NCBI RefSeq assembly: GCF_009915765.1
Contig: NZ_JAABLQ010000002.1
Location: 372,001-436,000 of the forward strand
Direction: 5' to 3'
Source: Pannonibacter sp. XCT-53
GTDB lineage: Bacteria; Pseudomonadota; Alphaproteobacteria; Rhizobiales; Stappiaceae
DNA length: 64,000 nucleotides
Part shown: in pieces, positions 1 through 9,053 of the stretch
Layout: each line of letters opens with the position of its first letter
How positions within the stretch are numbered: position 1 is the first letter of the stretch
Position numbers and translations under genes: made by a program
The notes under the pieces: generated by a model
What the model saw: the letters and a program-made list of their open reading frames with translations, nothing else
Databases searched by the model: none
What the model was told of the DNA's origin: nothing

Positions 1-1043
1 AGGAGATCAACGCGGCCGGTGGCATCAACGGCATGAAGATCGTGCCGATCGTCGAGGATCCGGCGTCCGACCCGGCGACCTTTGCCGAAAAGGCGCGCAA
101 GCTTGTCGTCGGCGACAAGTGCGTCTCGGTGTTCGGCTCCTACACCTCGGCCAGCCGCAAGGCGGTGCTCCCGGTCTTCGAGAAGCGCGACAATCTCTAC
201 TGGTATCCGACCCTCTACGAGGGCCGCGAATGCTCGAAGAACGTGATCTACACCGGTGCGGTTCCCAACCAGCAGCAGGACGAGTTCATTCCCTGGCTGG
301 TGCAGAAGTTCGGCAAGAAGTTCTATCTCATCGGCTCGAACTACATCTATCCGAAGGAAGAGAACAACTACTGCAAGAAGCTGCTCGAGACGCTCGGCGG
401 TGAGGTGGTCAACGAGGAATACGTTCCGCTCGGCCACTCCGAGTTCTCCTCGGTGATCAACAAGATCAAGAGCACGCAGCCGAACGTCATCTTCTCGACC
501 GTCGTCGGCGATTCCGTGGTGGCGCTGCACCGCCAGTACCGCGCGGCCGGCCTTGATCCGGAGAAGATGCCGATGGCCAGCCTGACCACCTCGGAAAACG
601 AGGTTGCGGCCATGGGTGGCGATGCGGCTGCCGGGCACTTCACCTCCGCGCCCTACTTCATGGTGCACCAGTCGCCGGAAAACGAGAAGTTCGTGGCCGC
701 CTACAAGCGCCGCTGGGGCGACGACAAGGTCACGCACTTCGTGTCCGAGCCGTCCTACTTCCAGGTCTACCTGTTCAAGCAGGCCGTGGAGAAGCTGGCC
801 GGCAGCGAGATCGATCCGCCCACCATCCGCGAAGCGGTCAAGGGCCAGGAGCTGATCGCGCCGCAGGGGCGCATCCGCGTCGATCCGGAAAACCTGCATA
901 CCTGGCTGTGGCCGAAGATCGCCATGGCAAAGTCGGACGGTCAGTTCGAGGTGCTCGAGAGCTTCCCCGAGTGGATCGCACCGAACCCCTATGCGGCCTA
1001 TCCGGGCCAGACGTGCACGGCCGACGGCCTCAAGGAAGGCTGA
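1..1043 (+). CDS. urtA: Urea/short-amide ABC transporter substrate-binding protein, 5'-truncated
   Basis: Open from the first base (reading from base 3), so the start, the signal peptide and perhaps 60-80 residues lie outside the window; about 346 residues remain. The fold is the type I periplasmic binding protein of the branched-chain amino acid/urea/amide class (UrtA, FmdD, AmiC relatives). Typical pieces are the INAAGGINGMK opening, the WYPTLYEGRECSKNVIYTGA segment and the C-terminal half ending near YPGQTCTADG. It would capture urea or short aliphatic amides in the periplasm and pass them to the permeases and ATPases encoded just downstream. The amidase that closes the cluster favours an amide substrate over urea; this is inference. 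Confidence 0.9.
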   Translation, partial: EINAAGGINGMKIVPIVEDPASDPATFAEKARKLVVGDKCVSVFGSYTSASRKAVLPVFEKRDNLYWYPTLYEGRECSKNVIYTGAVPNQQQDEFIPWLVQKFGKKFYLIGSNYIYPKEENNYCKKLLETLGGEVVNEEYVPLGHSEFSSVINKIKSTQPNVIFSTVVGDSVVALHRQYRAAGLDPEKMPMASLTTSENEVAAMGGDAAAGHFTSAPYFMVHQSPENEKFVAAYKRRWGDDKVTHFVSEPSYFQVYLFKQAVEKLAGSEIDPPTIREAVKGQELIAPQGRIRVDPENLHTWLWPKIAMAKSDGQFEVLESFPEWIAPNPYAAYPGQTCTADGLKEG

Positions 1044-1080
1044 GCCGGCCCACACCCACCGACAGATCCTGTCTCCGTGT

Positions 1081-1102
1081 CCCCGGCGCTCGCGCGCCGG
1101 GG
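1081..1102 (+). promoter_or_regulatory. Hairpin after the binding-protein gene
   Basis: An 8-bp perfect stem (CCCCGGCG, 1081-1088; CGCCGGGG, 1095-1102) with a 6-base loop lies between urtA and urtB. There is no T-run, so it is more likely an mRNA 3'-end stabiliser or partial terminator that raises binding protein over permease than a full terminator. Similar hairpins follow the binding-protein genes of three other transporter operons in this window. Confidence 0.5.
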
Positions 1103-1152
1103 CACAAGGCAGGCTTGTGAGCCGACACCGTGGCAGGCGAGGGAGCGCGCCC

Positions 1153-2022
1153 GTGGATTTCATTCTTCAACAAGTCATCACCGGCCTCAGCATCGGATCC
1201 ATCCTGCTGCTCGTCGCGCTGGGCCTGGCGATCATCTATGGCTCGATGGGCGTCATCAACATGGCCCATGGCGAGTTCGTCATGCTCGGAGCCTATGGTG
1301 CCTGGGCGCTCAACAGCGTGTTCGGGCTGGACCTGCTCTCCAGTCTGGTCTTCATCTTTCTCGGCGTGGGCGCTTTCGGCTGGGCGACCGAACGGGGCGT
1401 GATCCGCTTCCTCTACGCAAGACCCCTCGACACGCTGCTGGCGACCTGGGGCATCGGCGTGGTGCTGCAGCAGGTGATCCGCCTGTCCGCCGGCGGGGAG
1501 CTGCGTTACGTCGGCATGCCGGAGATCTTCTCCGACACCGTCTCGATCCTCGGCGTCAGCGTTCCGTCCTACCGCGTCTTCATCTTCGTCTTCGTCGCCG
1601 CGCTCTTCGCCGCAACCTGGGCGCTGATGTTCCGCACCTCCTTCGGCACCCGCCTGCGCGCCGTGGTCCAGGATCGCAACACCGCCATGTGCTTCGGCGT
1701 CAATGCCGACAAGGTCTACAGCCTGACCTTTGCCTATGGCGCGGGTCTGGCCGGTCTGGCCGGCGCGCTGGTGGCACCGCTGAAGAGCGTCAGCCCGGAA
1801 ATGGGCGGGGCCTATGTGGTCGACGCCTTCTTCGTGGTTGTCCTCGGGGGCGTGCAGAGCCTCTTCGGCACCGTCGCGAGCGCCGCCCTGCTTGGCCAGA
1901 TGTCCGGCGTGCTGGCCTACGTGTCGAACGACACGATCGCCAAGGCGCTGGTGCTGCTCGCCATCATCGTCCTCATCCGTTTCCGCCCGCAGGGCCTCTT
2001 CGTCACCAAGGTCCGGAGCTGA
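1153..2022 (+). CDS. urtB: Urea/amide ABC transporter permease (LivH/UrtB type)
   Basis: Inner-membrane permease of 289 residues, one of two for the importer. The GTG at 1153 is chosen because it follows a GGGAG ribosome site and begins the conserved N-terminus VDFILQQVITGLSIGS; an in-frame extension to 991 runs into the upstream gene and is not credible. It has the family's multiple hydrophobic helices and the conserved segments GLAIIYGSMGVINMAHGEF and GIGVVLQQVIR. It lacks the long N-terminal extracytoplasmic extension of cyanobacterial-type UrtB, resembling the short amide/branched-chain permeases. It lies 4 bases before urtC. Confidence 0.9.
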   Translation: MDFILQQVITGLSIGSILLLVALGLAIIYGSMGVINMAHGEFVMLGAYGAWALNSVFGLDLLSSLVFIFLGVGAFGWATERGVIRFLYARPLDTLLATWGIGVVLQQVIRLSAGGELRYVGMPEIFSDTVSILGVSVPSYRVFIFVFVAALFAATWALMFRTSFGTRLRAVVQDRNTAMCFGVNADKVYSLTFAYGAGLAGLAGALVAPLKSVSPEMGGAYVVDAFFVVVLGGVQSLFGTVASAALLGQMSGVLAYVSNDTIAKALVLLAIIVLIRFRPQGLFVTKVRS

Positions 2023-2026
2023 ACCC

Positions 2027-3196
2027 ATGGCCCATGTGTCTTCCCCGTCCGCCCGGCTTCCGGACTCGGTCCGCGACGGACGCCTGCAGATTGCCGTCTA
2101 TGCCGCGGTCTGCCTGCTGATCTTCCTCGTGCCGCTCGCCATTGACGACGACTTCCTGCTGAACCGCATTGCCCGGTACCTGGTGCTCGGCATGGTGGCC
2201 ATGGCGCTGGCCCTGTCCTGGGGCTATGCCGGCATCCTCAACCTTGGCCAGGCGCTCAGCTTCGGTCTCGGCTCCTACTGCATGGCCATGGCGCTGAAGC
2301 TGCGCACCGTGCCGGTGCACACCGGCTCGGAAGGCCTGCCGGACTTCATGGTCTGGAACAATGTCGAGCGGCTGCCGCTCTTCTGGGTCCCGTTCCAGTC
2401 GATGACCTTCGCCATCCTGGCGGGGATCCTCGTGCCGGTGCTGGTGGCGGCCGCGCTCGGATGGTTCATGTTCCGGGGCCGGATCACCGGCGTGTTCGTC
2501 GCCATCATCACGCTGGCGGCGCTGGTTGTCGCCAACCTCCTGATCGTCGACATGCAGAGTGTCACCGGCGGCTTCAACGGCATCACCGACCTGGCCCAGC
2601 TTGACCTGTTCGGCTTTGAATTCGATGCCTATTCCGCAACGACCTACTATCTCGTCGCCACCTGCCTGACGGTCTCGCTGTTCGGCTGCCTGGCGGTGAC
2701 GCGGAGCAAGGCCGGCCTCATCTTCCAGGCCATCCGCGACGACGAGCGCCGGGTCCGCTTCTTTGGCTATGACGTCGCCGCGTTCAAGATCCTCGCCATG
2801 GCCGTGTCGGCCGCCGTCGCCGGACTGGCGGGCATGCTCTACACCGTGGTGATGGAGTTTGCCTCGCCGACCTTCCTTGGCGTGCCGCTGTCGCTCTCCA
2901 TCGTCATCTGGTGCGCCGTCGGCGGTCGCCAGAGCCTGCTTGGCGCCATGCTGGGAGCGATCCTGATCGCCGGGATGCAGGGTGCCCTGTCCGAGACGGA
3001 GGCCTTCCTCGACACCTGGACGCTGGTGATGGGCGCCACCTTCGTGCTGGTGGTGCTGTTCCTCCCCAATGGTCTTGCCGGTCTCGTCACGCTCATCCGC
3101 AACCGGCTGTCACCGCGGCCGAAGGCATCGTCCGCCAACGGCCTGCGGCCGGCCCTTGCCGAGGCCTCGACCCAGAAGACGGGAGACAAGGCATGA
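2027..3196 (+). CDS. urtC: Urea/amide ABC transporter permease (LivM/UrtC type)
   Basis: Second permease, 389 residues. The ATG at 2027 sits 4 bases after the urtB stop with a GGAG site inside the end of urtB. About ten hydrophobic segments are visible, with the LivM-type sequences GYAGILNLGQALSFGLGSY and RDDERRVRFFGYDVAAFK, the latter being the coupling loop contacting the ATPases. The stop overlaps the next start (ATGA at 3193), indicating coupled translation. Together with the neighbouring permease it would form the heterodimeric channel. Confidence 0.92.
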   Translation: MAHVSSPSARLPDSVRDGRLQIAVYAAVCLLIFLVPLAIDDDFLLNRIARYLVLGMVAMALALSWGYAGILNLGQALSFGLGSYCMAMALKLRTVPVHTGSEGLPDFMVWNNVERLPLFWVPFQSMTFAILAGILVPVLVAAALGWFMFRGRITGVFVAIITLAALVVANLLIVDMQSVTGGFNGITDLAQLDLFGFEFDAYSATTYYLVATCLTVSLFGCLAVTRSKAGLIFQAIRDDERRVRFFGYDVAAFKILAMAVSAAVAGLAGMLYTVVMEFASPTFLGVPLSLSIVIWCAVGGRQSLLGAMLGAILIAGMQGALSETEAFLDTWTLVMGATFVLVVLFLPNGLAGLVTLIRNRLSPRPKASSANGLRPALAEASTQKTGDKA

Positions 3197-3942
3197 GCCA
3201 GGTTCATCTCCAGCTCGTCGACCTTTGCGTCAGCTTCAACGGCTTCCGCGCGGTCAACAACCTCAACCTCAGCGTCAACAAGGGCGAGCTGCGCTGCCTG
3301 ATCGGCCCCAACGGCGCCGGCAAGACCACGGCGCTCGACCTGATCTGCGGCAAGACGCGGGCCCTCAGCGGCGAGATCCGGCTCGACGGTCGCAACCTGG
3401 CGGCCATGGAGGATTACCAGATCGCCCGGGCCGGCGTGGGGCGCAAGTTCCAGGTGCCGAGTGTGTTCCGCCAGCTGACCGTTCGCGACAACCTCGAGGT
3501 TGCCCTGTGCCGCAAGCCCGGGGTGATGGCCAACCTGTTCCGCGGCGGGCGCTCGGGCGAGGGGCTCGAGCATCTGGCGGAGTTCGTCGGCCTTGCCGAC
3601 CAGCTCGACGAGCCGGCGGCCAACCTGTCGCATGGCCAGACGCAGTGGCTGGAGATTGCCCTGCTGCTGGCCCAGGACAGCGAGCTCATCCTGCTCGACG
3701 AGCCGACCGCCGGCATGACGGCGCAGGAAACGCGCAAGACCGCCGACATCTGCAACCGCCTCAAGGGCAAGCACACGATCATCGTCGTCGAGCACGACAT
3801 GGGCTTCGTGCGCGACATCGGCGACGTGCTCTCGGTGATGCACCAGGGCTCGCTGCTCGCCGAAGGCACGGCGGACGAGATCAGCGCCAACGAGCGCGTG
3901 CGCGAAGTCTACCTCGGTTCGATGGGGATCCACGGTGCTTGA
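3193..3942 (+). CDS. urtD: Urea/amide ABC transporter ATP-binding protein UrtD
   Basis: ATPase of 249 residues. Walker A GPNGAGKT is at about 38-45, the signature LSHGQ at 145-149 and Walker B LILLDE at 165-170. The signature variant LSHGQTQWLEI, rather than LSGGQ, is characteristic of UrtD/FmdE-type subunits, which supports the urea/amide assignment over generic branched-chain amino acid transport. It overlaps urtC by 4 bases and urtE by 8 bases. It powers import together with the next ATPase. Confidence 0.93.
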   Translation: MSQVHLQLVDLCVSFNGFRAVNNLNLSVNKGELRCLIGPNGAGKTTALDLICGKTRALSGEIRLDGRNLAAMEDYQIARAGVGRKFQVPSVFRQLTVRDNLEVALCRKPGVMANLFRGGRSGEGLEHLAEFVGLADQLDEPAANLSHGQTQWLEIALLLAQDSELILLDEPTAGMTAQETRKTADICNRLKGKHTIIVVEHDMGFVRDIGDVLSVMHQGSLLAEGTADEISANERVREVYLGSMGIHGA

Positions 3943-4633
3943 GATCAGCAAACTCGACGGCTTCTACGGCAACTCGCGCGCCCTGCAGGGCATCGACCTG
4001 ACCGTGCCCACGGGAACGTTCCTGTCGGTTCTGGGGCGCAACGGCGTCGGCAAGACCACGCTGATGCGCGCCATGCTGGGTCTGCTTGACCGCACGGACG
4101 GGGCAATCCGGCTCGACGGCAAGGACATCAACCGCCTGCCGACGCACGAGCGGGCGCGGGCCGGCATCGGCTACGTGCCGCAGGGACGAGGCATCCTGCC
4201 GCGCTTCACCGTCTACGAGAACCTCCAGCTCGGCGGCTTTGCCCGCACCAGCGACCGCGGCAAGGAGCTGGAGGCGCTCGTCTTCGACATGTTCCCGATC
4301 CTGCGCGAGTTCCGCAACCGCGCCGGGGGCAACCTTTCGGGCGGCCAGCAGCAACAGCTGGCCATCGCCCGGGCGCTGATGACCGACCCGCGCATCATCC
4401 TGCTGGATGAGCCGGCGGAGGGCATTCAGCCCAACATCGTCGAACTGATCGAGGAGGCGATCCTGTCGCTGAACCGGCGTTTCGGCATCACCATCGTGCT
4501 CGTCGAACAGAACATTCCGTTCGCACGGCGCGCCAGCACCGACTTCGCGATCCTGGAAAAGGGACGCGTGGTCGCATCCGGACCCATCGCAGGGCTGACC
4601 GACGACCTCGTGCACCGCCACATGGCGGTCTGA
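3935..4633 (+). CDS. urtE: Urea/amide ABC transporter ATP-binding protein UrtE
   Basis: Second ATPase, 232 residues, starting with GTG at 3935 inside the end of urtD. Walker A GRNGVGKT lies at 34-41, LSGGQ at 134-138 and Walker B IILLDE at 154-159; YVPQGRGILPRFTVYENL is typical of the LivF/UrtE branch. The length matches the family. It completes the five-subunit importer; 63 bases separate it from the amidase gene, with a GGAGG ribosome site just before the amidase start. Confidence 0.93.
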   Translation: MLEISKLDGFYGNSRALQGIDLTVPTGTFLSVLGRNGVGKTTLMRAMLGLLDRTDGAIRLDGKDINRLPTHERARAGIGYVPQGRGILPRFTVYENLQLGGFARTSDRGKELEALVFDMFPILREFRNRAGGNLSGGQQQQLAIARALMTDPRIILLDEPAEGIQPNIVELIEEAILSLNRRFGITIVLVEQNIPFARRASTDFAILEKGRVVASGPIAGLTDDLVHRHMAV

Positions 4634-4696
4634 GGCGACCAGGCCCGATTTCAACGACACGCGAGGGTCCCGCATCCACCCACCGGAGGAACCAGC

Positions 4697-5737
4697 ATGC
4701 TTCACGGCGATATTTCCAGCAGCAACGACACCGTCGGCGTGGCGGTGGTCAACTACAAGATGCCCCGCCTGCACACCCGGGCCGAAGTGCTCGAGAATGC
4801 CCGCAAGATCGCGGCGATGGTCGAAGGCATGAAGATCGGGCTGCCGGGCATGGATCTCGTGATCTTCCCGGAATATTCGACCCACGGCATCATGTACGAC
4901 AGCAAGGAGATGTACGAGACCGCCTCGCAGGTGCCGGGCGAGGAAACCGCCATCTTCGCGGAAGCCTGCCGCAAGGCCAATGTCTGGGGCGTGTTCTCGC
5001 TGACCGGCGAGCGGCACGAGGAGCACCCGAACAAGGCGCCCTACAACACCCTCATCCTGATGAACAACAAGGGCGAGATCGTCCAGAAGTACCGCAAGAT
5101 CATGCCGTGGGTGCCGATCGAGGGCTGGTATCCGGGCAACTGCACCTACGTGTCGGAAGGCCCGAAGGGCATGAAGATCTCGCTGATCATCTGCGATGAC
5201 GGCAACTATCCGGAAATCTGGCGCGACTGTGCCATGAAGGGCGCCGAGCTGATCGTCCGCTGCCAGGGCTACATGTATCCGGCCAAGGAGCAGCAGATCA
5301 TCATCTCCAAGGCCATGGCCTTCGCCAACAACGTCTATGTGGCCGTGGCCAATGCCGCCGGCTTCGATGGCGTCTATTCCTACTTCGGCCATTCCGCCAT
5401 CGTCGGCTTCGACGGCCGGACGCTCGGCGAGTGCGGCGAGGAAGAATACGGCATCCAGTATGCGCAGCTCTCCGTCTCGCTGATCCGCGACGCGCGGCGC
5501 AACATGCAGTCGCAGAACCACCTCTACAAGCTCGTCCACCGTGGCTACACCGGCATGATCAACTCCGGTGAAAGCTCCAAGGGCGTCGCGGCCTGCCCCT
5601 ATGACTTCTACCAGAAGTGGATCAGCGATCCGGAGGGCACCCGCGAGATGGTCGAGGCCATGACCCGGTCCACTGCCGGCACCGCCGAATGCCCGATCGA
5701 CGGCATCCCGAACGAAAAGACTCCTGTCCACCGCTGA
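4697..5737 (+). CDS. amiE: Aliphatic amidase
   Basis: Cytoplasmic enzyme hydrolysing short aliphatic amides (acetamide, propionamide class) to the acid and ammonia, feeding nitrogen and carbon metabolism. It is 346 residues, the exact length of Pseudomonas AmiE, and near-identical over long stretches from memory (start [20 protein letters not shown]). The nitrilase-superfamily catalytic residues fall at the expected places: Glu59 in FPEY, Lys134 in KYRKI, Cys166 in [11 protein letters not shown]. Its position directly after an amide-type ABC importer suggests uptake and hydrolysis form one unit. A classic terminator follows the stop codon. Regulators of the AmiR/AmiC type are not seen nearby. 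Confidence 0.97.
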   Translation: MLHGDISSSNDTVGVAVVNYKMPRLHTRAEVLENARKIAAMVEGMKIGLPGMDLVIFPEYSTHGIMYDSKEMYETASQVPGEETAIFAEACRKANVWGVFSLTGERHEEHPNKAPYNTLILMNNKGEIVQKYRKIMPWVPIEGWYPGNCTYVSEGPKGMKISLIICDDGNYPEIWRDCAMKGAELIVRCQGYMYPAKEQQIIISKAMAFANNVYVAVANAAGFDGVYSYFGHSAIVGFDGRTLGECGEEEYGIQYAQLSVSLIRDARRNMQSQNHLYKLVHRGYTGMINSGESSKGVAACPYDFYQKWISDPEGTREMVEAMTRSTAGTAECPIDGIPNEKTPVHR

Positions 5738-5744
5738 TCAACTT

Positions 5745-5777
5745 GCCGGCGGCGTCCCATCCGCCGCCGGCCTTTTT
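5745..5777 (+). terminator. Rho-independent terminator after amiE
   Basis: A perfect 10-bp GC-rich stem (5745-5754 with 5762-5771) has a 7-base loop and is followed by CTTTTT. It begins 7 bases after the amiE stop and should end the amide operon, so the following AAA+/VWA pair is probably transcribed by read-through or from its own promoter. Confidence 0.9.
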
Positions 5778-5806
5778 CAAGATTGCAGTCCCGAGTGAGC
5801 CAGACG

Positions 5807-6604
5807 ATGGTCCTGACCCCGTATTTCCTTGCCGACGAACCCTTCTACGCCCCGCAGGCGGACGAGATCGAGCTCTTCACCGCCGCCCATGCCCTGCGCC
5901 AGCCGGTGATGATCAAGGGGCCGACCGGCTGCGGCAAGACGCGGTTCATCGAGCACATGGCCTGGCGGCTCGGCCGGCCGCTGGTGACCGTCGCCTGCCA
6001 CGAGGACATGACCGCGTCCGATCTGGTCGGGCGGTTCCTGCTCGACGCGGACGGCACCGTCTGGCACGACGGCCCGCTGACGTTGGCCGTGCGCCACGGC
6101 GCGATCTGCTATCTCGACGAGATTGTCGAGGCGCGCCAGGACACGACCGTTGTCATCCATCCGCTGACCGACGACCGTCGCATCCTGCCGCTCGACAAGA
6201 AGAACGAGCTGGTGCGCGCCCATCCCGACTTCCAGCTCGTGATCTCCTACAACCCGGGCTACCAGAGCGTGCTGAAGGACCTCAAGGAATCCACCAAGCA
6301 GCGCTTCGTCGGGCTGGACTTCACCTATCCCGATGCCGCACGCGAGGCCCGGATCGTGGCGCGCGAGGCCGGCATCGACGAGGCCACGGCCACGCTTCTC
6401 GTGAAGGTCGCCGACCGCTCGCGCAACCTGAAGGGCCATGGCCTTGATGAAGGCGCCTCGACGCGCATGCTGATCCAGGCCGGGCGCCTGATGGCGCGCG
6501 GCATCTCGCTCACCGCCGCCTGCCAGATGGCGCTGGTCCTGCCCATTACCGACGACCCGGACCTGCGGGCCAGCCTGACGGACGCCATTGCGGCGTGCCA
6601 GTGA
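5807..6604 (+). CDS. MoxR-type AAA+ ATPase, CbbQ/NirQ/NorQ family
   Basis: ATPase of 265 residues from the ATG at 5807; a GTG at 5795 is an alternative, and both are only about 20-30 bases past the amiE terminator. Walker A GPTGCGKT is at 38-45, Walker B CYLDE at 101-105, and the sensor region [11 protein letters not shown] is typical of the CbbQ/NorQ branch. Relatives work with a VWA-domain partner to activate or insert metal into a target enzyme (Rubisco, nitric oxide reductase, gas-vesicle proteins). Here the partner gene follows directly, but no Rubisco or Nor gene is present, so the target is unknown. Confidence 0.9.
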   Translation: MVLTPYFLADEPFYAPQADEIELFTAAHALRQPVMIKGPTGCGKTRFIEHMAWRLGRPLVTVACHEDMTASDLVGRFLLDADGTVWHDGPLTLAVRHGAICYLDEIVEARQDTTVVIHPLTDDRRILPLDKKNELVRAHPDFQLVISYNPGYQSVLKDLKESTKQRFVGLDFTYPDAAREARIVAREAGIDEATATLLVKVADRSRNLKGHGLDEGASTRMLIQAGRLMARGISLTAACQMALVLPITDDPDLRASLTDAIAACQ

Positions 6605-6617
6605 GAGGGTGGCCGGG

Positions 6618-8894
6618 ATGACCCAACTGGCAGAGGCGGACAGGCCGGACCCGCTGACCCTCGCTGCGTCTGCCGGATCCGCGACGGACCGGCTGCTGCC
6701 CGGGTTGACGGCGCGCGTGCCGGTGGAGGATCGGGCGGCGCTGGAGCGGGCGGCCGCCACCTTCTGCGTCCGGTTCCAGCCTGCGAGCCTGCAGCGGCGC
6801 GCGCTGGCGGCGGCAGCCCCGGCGCTGCTCGACCGGGCCGGCGCGGAGCCGCTCGCCCGGCTCCTCGATCTGGCCAGCGACCTCGGTCGACGGGGGCGCG
6901 GCGGCGATGCAACGCTGGTCCTGGCTGCCGTGCCGCGCGCGCTGCGCTGGTTGAGCGATGCGGATGATCTTTCGGCCTGGCTTGCGGTGGTCGCCGATGT
7001 GGCCGAGCGCGCGCCGGAGAGCCTCGCCGCGTTTGCAGGTGAGACCGATCATCTCCTCGGCCGGCTGGGTGCACGCGGTCTTGCCGGCTTTGTCGGGGCG
7101 CTGATCGACCTTGCGGCAGGCCGGGATGACCTGCGACAGGCCCTGTTTTCCTTCCGCGATCCGCGGGCCGAAACGCTCCTCCTGCGCGAGGCGGCCGATG
7201 TGCCGCTTGCCCGGCTGGAGCCACGTCTCAAGGGTCTGGTCACGGCGCTCTGGTCGGTCGAGCCCGTGATCCGCCCTTCACCGGCGGGCGGGGCCCAGAC
7301 CGCCCGCCGGTCCAGCTTCGATGGCCGCATCCTGTTCCTGCCCGATGCCTATCGCGGCGTGCGGGGGGAGGCGGCCGTCACCCTCATCAAGGCAGCGGCC
7401 CTGCACATGGGCGCGCATCTGGCGCATTCCGGTCGGCCGCGTCCGGCCAAGGCGCTGAAGCCGTTGCAGATCGCGCTGATCTCGCTCCTTGAGGATGCGC
7501 GGGCCGAGCATCTGGCGCTTGCACAGTACCCCGGGCTCAACCGACTGTGGCTGCCGTTCCACACCGCGCCGGCCGAAGGGGGGACGGCAGAAGCCTTGCT
7601 GGCGCGGCTGGCGCGGGTCCTGGCTGACCCCGACCACGAGGATCCTGATCCCTTCGTGCAGAAGGGGCGCGCGGCCTTCCGCGAGGCGCGGGACAGTTGG
7701 GACGACCCGGATGTGCTCCGGCGGATCGGCAGCGGGCTCGGCAATGATCTCGGCCAGATGCGGCTCCAGTTCAATTCCAAGACCTATGCGGTGCAGCCGC
7801 TCTACCGCGATGACAATCAGGGTCTGTGGCAGTTCGACCTGCCGGACCAGGAGCAGGGGGCTCCGGACGAAATCTCCATTTCCGTGCGCATCGAGCAGCG
7901 GGAAACGCAGACCGAGGAGCCTGACCGCCGCCGCACCGAAGACGGGGGGGACGAGGTCAGTCCGGTGCGGCTGACCGAAGCCGATCCCGAGGCGGCGTTC
8001 CCGCTGTGCCGGCTGCCGGAATGGGATGCGGTCAGCCATCGGCACCGGCCGGACTGGGTGCAGGTGATGGAACATCCGTCGCGAATGGCGCCGGCGGCCA
8101 TCATCGACCGGCTCCTCTCAGAGCGTCCGGACCTGGTGCGGCGGACCAGTGCGCTGATCCGGCAGGCGCGCGCGGGCCAGCCGGTGCGGCTGCGCCGCCA
8201 GGCCGAAGGCGACCGGCTCGATCTGGAGGCTGCGCTTCGGGCGCGCATCGATCTGGCCGGGGGGCACGCCCCCGACACGCGGGTCTACGAGACCCGCACC
8301 CTCAATTCCCGCGATCTTTCGGTTCTCGTGCTCCTGGATATCTCCGAATCCACCAAGGACACGATCGACGGTTCGCCGGTCTCGGTGTTCTCCATCCTTC
8401 GCGAGGCGGCAGCCCATCTGGCCGCAGCGATGGCCGAGGCCGGCGATCCCTTCGCCCTTGCCGCCTTCCACTCGGATGGTCGGGAGGACCTGCGCTATCA
8501 CCGCATCAAGCGGTTCGGCGAAGCCTTCGACACGCGGGCCAAGGCGCGGCTGGCGGGCTTGAGGCCGGGCCTGTCGACCCGCATGGGCGGGGCCCTGCGC
8601 ATGGCCACGCGCGACATCCAGCCGATGGCGACGCATCGCCGGCTGGTGCTGATCATCACCGACGGCGAACCGTCGGACATCGATATCAGCGATCCGAAGC
8701 ATCTGGTGGAGGACGCGCGCAAGGCCGTGCAGGAAGCAGCCGGTGCCGGGATCGACGTGTTCTGCGTCGGGCTGGACCGCACGGGAGACACCTATCTGTC
8801 ACGGATCTTCGGACGCCAGAACGTGATCCAGATCGACCGCGTCACCGCGCTCCCCGACCGGCTGCCCAAGCTCTACCTGCGGCTGACACGCTAG
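6618..8894 (+). CDS. VWA-domain activator protein, CbbO/NorD family
   Basis: 758 residues, starting at the ATG at 6618 after a GAGAGG site; the gene begins 13 bases after the AAA+ gene. The C-terminal VWA domain (about residue 565 on) keeps the metal-ion-dependent adhesion site: the DISES motif in VLLDISESTKD, then TDGEPSDID. The N-terminal 500 residues are the helical, Ala/Arg-rich region of CbbO/NorD proteins. With the preceding ATPase it should form a remodelling complex in the cytoplasm. Its client cannot be read from sequence; the adjacent amidase or transporter is a suggestion from position only. Confidence 0.88.
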   Translation: MTQLAEADRPDPLTLAASAGSATDRLLPGLTARVPVEDRAALERAAATFCVRFQPASLQRRALAAAAPALLDRAGAEPLARLLDLASDLGRRGRGGDATLVLAAVPRALRWLSDADDLSAWLAVVADVAERAPESLAAFAGETDHLLGRLGARGLAGFVGALIDLAAGRDDLRQALFSFRDPRAETLLLREAADVPLARLEPRLKGLVTALWSVEPVIRPSPAGGAQTARRSSFDGRILFLPDAYRGVRGEAAVTLIKAAALHMGAHLAHSGRPRPAKALKPLQIALISLLEDARAEHLALAQYPGLNRLWLPFHTAPAEGGTAEALLARLARVLADPDHEDPDPFVQKGRAAFREARDSWDDPDVLRRIGSGLGNDLGQMRLQFNSKTYAVQPLYRDDNQGLWQFDLPDQEQGAPDEISISVRIEQRETQTEEPDRRRTEDGGDEVSPVRLTEADPEAAFPLCRLPEWDAVSHRHRPDWVQVMEHPSRMAPAAIIDRLLSERPDLVRRTSALIRQARAGQPVRLRRQAEGDRLDLEAALRARIDLAGGHAPDTRVYETRTLNSRDLSVLVLLDISESTKDTIDGSPVSVFSILREAAAHLAAAMAEAGDPFALAAFHSDGREDLRYHRIKRFGEAFDTRAKARLAGLRPGLSTRMGGALRMATRDIQPMATHRRLVLIITDGEPSDIDISDPKHLVEDARKAVQEAAGAGIDVFCVGLDRTGDTYLSRIFGRQNVIQIDRVTALPDRLPKLYLRLTR

Positions 8895-9011
8895 GGAAAG
8901 AGGGCGCCACACCGATGGGGCCGTCAAACCGCTGACAAGCCCTCCATCGTCGTCCCGGCTCGGCGCTTCGCTGGGCCGGGTTGACGGTGGCGAGGTCGAG
9001 ACCTTGCAGAA

Positions 9012-9043
9012 GGGAGGGCGCCACAGCAGCGTGGCGCCCTCCC
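9012..9043. terminator. Long inverted repeat between convergent operons
   Basis: A 13-bp perfect stem (9012-9024 with 9031-9043) with a 6-base loop lies between the convergent VWA gene and the minus-strand ABC operon. No T-run follows on either strand. It probably acts as a bidirectional 3'-end structure. A second, shorter GC-rich palindrome (8954-8959 with 8975-8980) precedes it. Confidence 0.6.
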
Positions 9044-9053
9044 GTGCAGTCGC

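Noticed and set aside
1030..2028. 332-codon minus-strand frame over the urtB gene
   Set aside because: The plus strand encodes a clear permease with correct start and operon spacing; the antisense product is low-complexity.
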